A stretch of 34,667 bases of DNA from NCBI GenBank assembly GCA_015056495.1, contig SVGC01000037.1, forward strand, positions 1 through 34,667, written 5' to 3'. This document shows positions 32,407 to 34,667 of the stretch, one piece after another. Below the pieces are notes generated by a model, which worked only from the letters and a program-made list of their open reading frames with translations, ran no database searches and was not told where the DNA came from. The DNA comes from Butyrivibrio sp. (GTDB lineage: Bacteria; Bacillota; Clostridia; Lachnospirales; Lachnospiraceae). Numbering within the stretch: position 1 is the first letter of the stretch; the number at the start of each line of letters is the position of its first letter. Made by a program: the position numbers and the translations under genes.

Positions 32407-34389
32407 TTAAAATGGTTGCTTTGAACCCTCAAAAGCATCCTTTTGAGACTCTTTGATCTGACCTTTACTGATGAGGATAACACAGGAACGCTCTTCACAT
32501 TCAATTTCCATATGCTTTTTGATATCCTGATCTCTGATAGTCTTGGTCTCTCCAGTTGTAGACAAAATATGCCATTTAAGACCTTCTGGCAATTCCGGAA
32601 GAGCAAATCTTATCGGAGTCCAATGCATGTTATAGATCACATATACAAAACTGTTGTCATCAGGGTTACTACTGTATAGACCTGAATAAAGAAATCCTAC
32701 GCTATGACTGTAATTAGACAGATCCGGTCTCCAAGCCTCCTGACCGTGATAAGACAGATCCGGATAACCGCATGCCTTATAATCCATAAGTTTAAAAGGC
32801 TTATCCTTATGAAGAGCCTCATGCTGAAAACGAAGCTTTACAATAGCCTTTAAATACTCAGTAAGATCAGCATTCTTTTTGGCTGCATTCCAGTCAACCC
32901 AGCCTATGGCATTATCCTGGCAATAAGGATTGTTATTGCCCAGCTGGCTGTTACCAAACTCATCACCGCCAAATATCATAGGAGTACCCTGAGCAAGAAG
33001 AAGCATAGTCAAGATATTCTTCATCTGCCTCTTTCTAAGTCTCAAAATATTAAGCTTCTTGGTATTGCCTTCTATTCCGCAGTTCCAGCTTAAATTATTA
33101 TCAGTACCATCTTTATTATTCTCGCCATTATCCTCATTTCTCTTATGTTCATAAGAAACAAGATCAGCAAGTCTAAAGCTGTCATAATTGGCAATGTAAT
33201 TGATGACCCCATGCTCAGATGAGTTATTTATCATATTGCTGATAAAATCACCCATAGTGCAGTCATCACCTTTTAAAAATCTTCTTGCGCAAAACATAAA
33301 GCTATCTCTGTATTCCGCAAGTCTTCTATCTAAAAATCTTGATCTGGCAAGATCTCCAAGTCTGCCATAATCAAACCATTCATACCAAATCTTAATATCA
33401 GAAAGAGCTGGATCAGAACTGATTGTCTTTATAGGCAGTTCAGCCCCTTTAACATGAAAACCATCTATATGATATTCGCTAACCCAGAAACGCAGGCAAT
33501 CAATGATCACAGAGTCTGAAACATCATAAGGGAAATAGAACTGCAAAATAACTTCGATTCCTTTTTTATGAAACTCATTGATCATATCCTTTACTTCTGC
33601 TTCAACATGTTTTTTGTCGTAAGCATAAGCGGATCTTGGAGCAAAATACCAGCCTTTTTTATAGCCCCAGAAATTGAGCTTGCCACTAACGGAACGCTCA
33701 TTTCTAAGAAGGCCGTTATCATTATAAACGATCTCAGATCTGTCCTCTCTGGCAGAATCTTCTGTACCAGCTGCAGGAGCACCGCTTGTAGGTATCCTGT
33801 CATAGGAAAGCATCTCATATATAGGCATAAGCTCTACAGTAGTAACACCAAGAGACTTAATATAATCAATCTTGGATGTAAGTCCCTTATATGTTCCTCT
33901 ATAAGGAGCTTCTACGCCACTGGCTGAATGCTTGGTATAACCTCTCACATGGAGAAGATAAACAAAACTGTCTTCATATCTGATATTTAATGGATTATAA
34001 GCCTTGAACTCAGGAGTTGTATCAGAAAAGCCACATCTAAGATCACTTTCATTTACATCAGCTCCAAACTTCTCAAGCCCATATATCCTTGTAGCTCTTG
34101 GGTCACAAATGAGCTTTCCATCTTCATATAACATATAGGAATCATACAGACCGGTAGCGTCTTTTAGCCTTATACTGAAAAGATTTCCTGTTCTATATTC
34201 ATCAGAAAACAAAACCAGATGCTTAGAATCATTTTTAAACAATACAATCCCGCACTCTTTAGCAGTGCTGCTAAAGGAAGCACAGATACATATATCGTCA
34301 CCATCAGTCTTTACACCTGGAATAAAGGATCTCTCATATGTAGTTTTAAAATTAGTAATAGAAATGCCTTTTATTGTCTTCATACCCAT
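32407..34389 (-). CDS. GH13 glycogen-debranching (GlgX/isoamylase-like) homologue, probably inactive
   Basis: 660 residues. Overall similarity to GlgX-type debranching enzymes is clear: a CBM48-like start, DPRATRIYG (96-104), GVTTVELMPIYE (181-192), LNFWGYKKGWYFAPRSAYA (238-256), QMKNILTMLLLAQGTPMIFGGDEFGNSQLGNNNPYCQDN and a C-terminal beta domain. The four GH13 active-site regions are mostly lost. Region I, usually DVVFNH, reads QFYFPY (283-288). Region II DGFRFDLA reads DGFHVKGA (309-316), so the nucleophile Asp is Lys314. Region III keeps Glu337. Region IV AHDGF reads NYDSF (401-405), keeping only Asp403. Hydrolysis is therefore unlikely; a glycan-binding or regulatory role is inferred. 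The ribosome site is weak; the ATG at 34383 is an alternative start. Confidence 0.85.
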   Translation of the reverse strand: MGMKTIKGISITNFKTTYERSFIPGVKTDGDDICICASFSSTAKECGIVLFKNDSKHLVLFSDEYRTGNLFSIRLKDATGLYDSYMLYEDGKLICDPRATRIYGLEKFGADVNESDLRCGFSDTTPEFKAYNPLNIRYEDSFVYLLHVRGYTKHSASGVEAPYRGTYKGLTSKIDYIKSLGVTTVELMPIYEMLSYDRIPTSGAPAAGTEDSAREDRSEIVYNDNGLLRNERSVSGKLNFWGYKKGWYFAPRSAYAYDKKHVEAEVKDMINEFHKKGIEVILQFYFPYDVSDSVIIDCLRFWVSEYHIDGFHVKGAELPIKTISSDPALSDIKIWYEWFDYGRLGDLARSRFLDRRLAEYRDSFMFCARRFLKGDDCTMGDFISNMINNSSEHGVINYIANYDSFRLADLVSYEHKRNEDNGENNKDGTDNNLSWNCGIEGNTKKLNILRLRKRQMKNILTMLLLAQGTPMIFGGDEFGNSQLGNNNPYCQDNAIGWVDWNAAKKNADLTEYLKAIVKLRFQHEALHKDKPFKLMDYKACGYPDLSYHGQEAWRPDLSNYSHSVGFLYSGLYSSNPDDNSFVYVIYNMHWTPIRFALPELPEGLKWHILSTTGETKTIRDQDIKKHMEIECEERSCVILISKGQIKESQKDAFEGSKQPF

Positions 34390-34490
34390 ACCAGCTCATT
34401 CAAAATTTCCAAAACATATTATATCTTAACACATTACATCACTTATTGCATTACTGTTAAATGAAAAAGAATATCGCCAAACTAAGGCTA

Positions 34491-34538
34491 TAAAAAGATA
34501 AATGGCAAACCATGCAAAAAAATATGCAAAGTTTGCCA
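34491..34538 (-). terminator. Possible terminator after the edge gene
   Basis: TGGCAAAC (34503-34510) and GTTTGCCA (34531-34538) form an 8-bp stem with inner TGCA pairs in the loop. On the minus strand the T-rich TTTATCTTTTT follows. It lies 44 bases after the stop of the partial gene and before the GH13-like gene. Confidence 0.55.
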
Positions 34539-34581
34539 CCATTTTTAACATATGAGAAAAACCGCATCAAAGCTGCATATA

Positions 34582-34667
34582 TCAGTCTTCCTGAGGAATA
34601 TCCTTAGGATCAACATCAACCAGCTCATCAAATTCAACATCATCAAGATAGAGATTGAAAGCCTCAG
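34582..34667 (-). CDS. C-terminal tail of an unknown acidic protein (partial)
   Basis: Reading in from the right edge, 28 codons end at a TGA (34582-34584). The tail reads EAFNLYLDDVEFDELVDVDP and ends KDIPQED, strongly acidic with no aromatic core motif. The rest of the gene is outside the window, so the family cannot be named. A hairpin follows before the GH13-like gene. Confidence 0.55.
   Translation of the reverse strand, partial: EAFNLYLDDVEFDELVDVDPKDIPQED

Overview
The window is AT-rich DNA from a Gram-positive Clostridia-type bacterium, most likely a Lachnospiraceae member of the Butyrivibrio/Pseudobutyrivibrio kind. That placement is inferred from gene order (radC-mreBCD-PBP2-rodA-mgsA, sepF with an HlyD-like neighbour, miaB-mutS-mutL-miaA) and from protein families, not from a marker gene. 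No rRNA, tRNA or CRISPR array was seen. No gene-free gap exceeds 300 bases; the largest is about 270 bases at 5789-6057.

Region 1 (1-7225) is the accessory part. It holds an aminoglycoside 6-adenylyltransferase remnant broken at both ends, a membrane-anchored GH25 lysozyme, a WG-repeat membrane protein with a one-base frameshift, an unknown membrane protein on the plus strand, a MATE efflux pump whose promoter lies in a MarR-type palindrome, an RpiB-family isomerase followed by a GC-rich cluster of hairpins, and a plus-strand tyrosine recombinase that ends in a perfect 32-bp inverted repeat.

Region 2 (7227-14687) is on the minus strand. Read 5'->3' on that strand (right to left here) it holds mgsA, a D,D-carboxypeptidase lipoprotein, a small P-loop protein, an HlyD-like membrane protein, sepF (own promoter), aroB, lspA, an RluD-family pseudouridine synthase and a cytidylate-kinase-like protein.

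Region 3 (14706-23166) is the cell-elongation operon: a PLP enzyme of the methionine gamma-lyase/aluminium-resistance family, radC, mreB, mreC, mreD, PBP2 and rodA, running on into mgsA and the carboxypeptidase. MreB (cytoskeletal filament), MreC/MreD (membrane adaptors), RodA (SEDS glycan polymerase) and PBP2 (transpeptidase) form the elongasome. The MreB has a degenerate ATP site, PBP2 carries a large insertion, and minCDE, often found between PBP2 and rodA in clostridia, is absent.

Region 4 (23296-34667) is a compact minus-strand run: the tail of an unknown acidic protein at the edge, a GH13 debranching-enzyme homologue that has lost its catalytic residues, a DUF5662 protein, pepT, then miaB-mutS-mutL-miaA (tRNA i6A/ms2i6A modification and mismatch repair) spaced by 1-24 bases.

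Most interesting: the apparent GH13 pseudoenzyme, the degenerate MreB in an otherwise standard elongasome operon, tandem hairpins inside the P-loop/HlyD-like operon, the MATE promoter-operator, and two structured repeat-like elements (5203-5303, 7106-7175).
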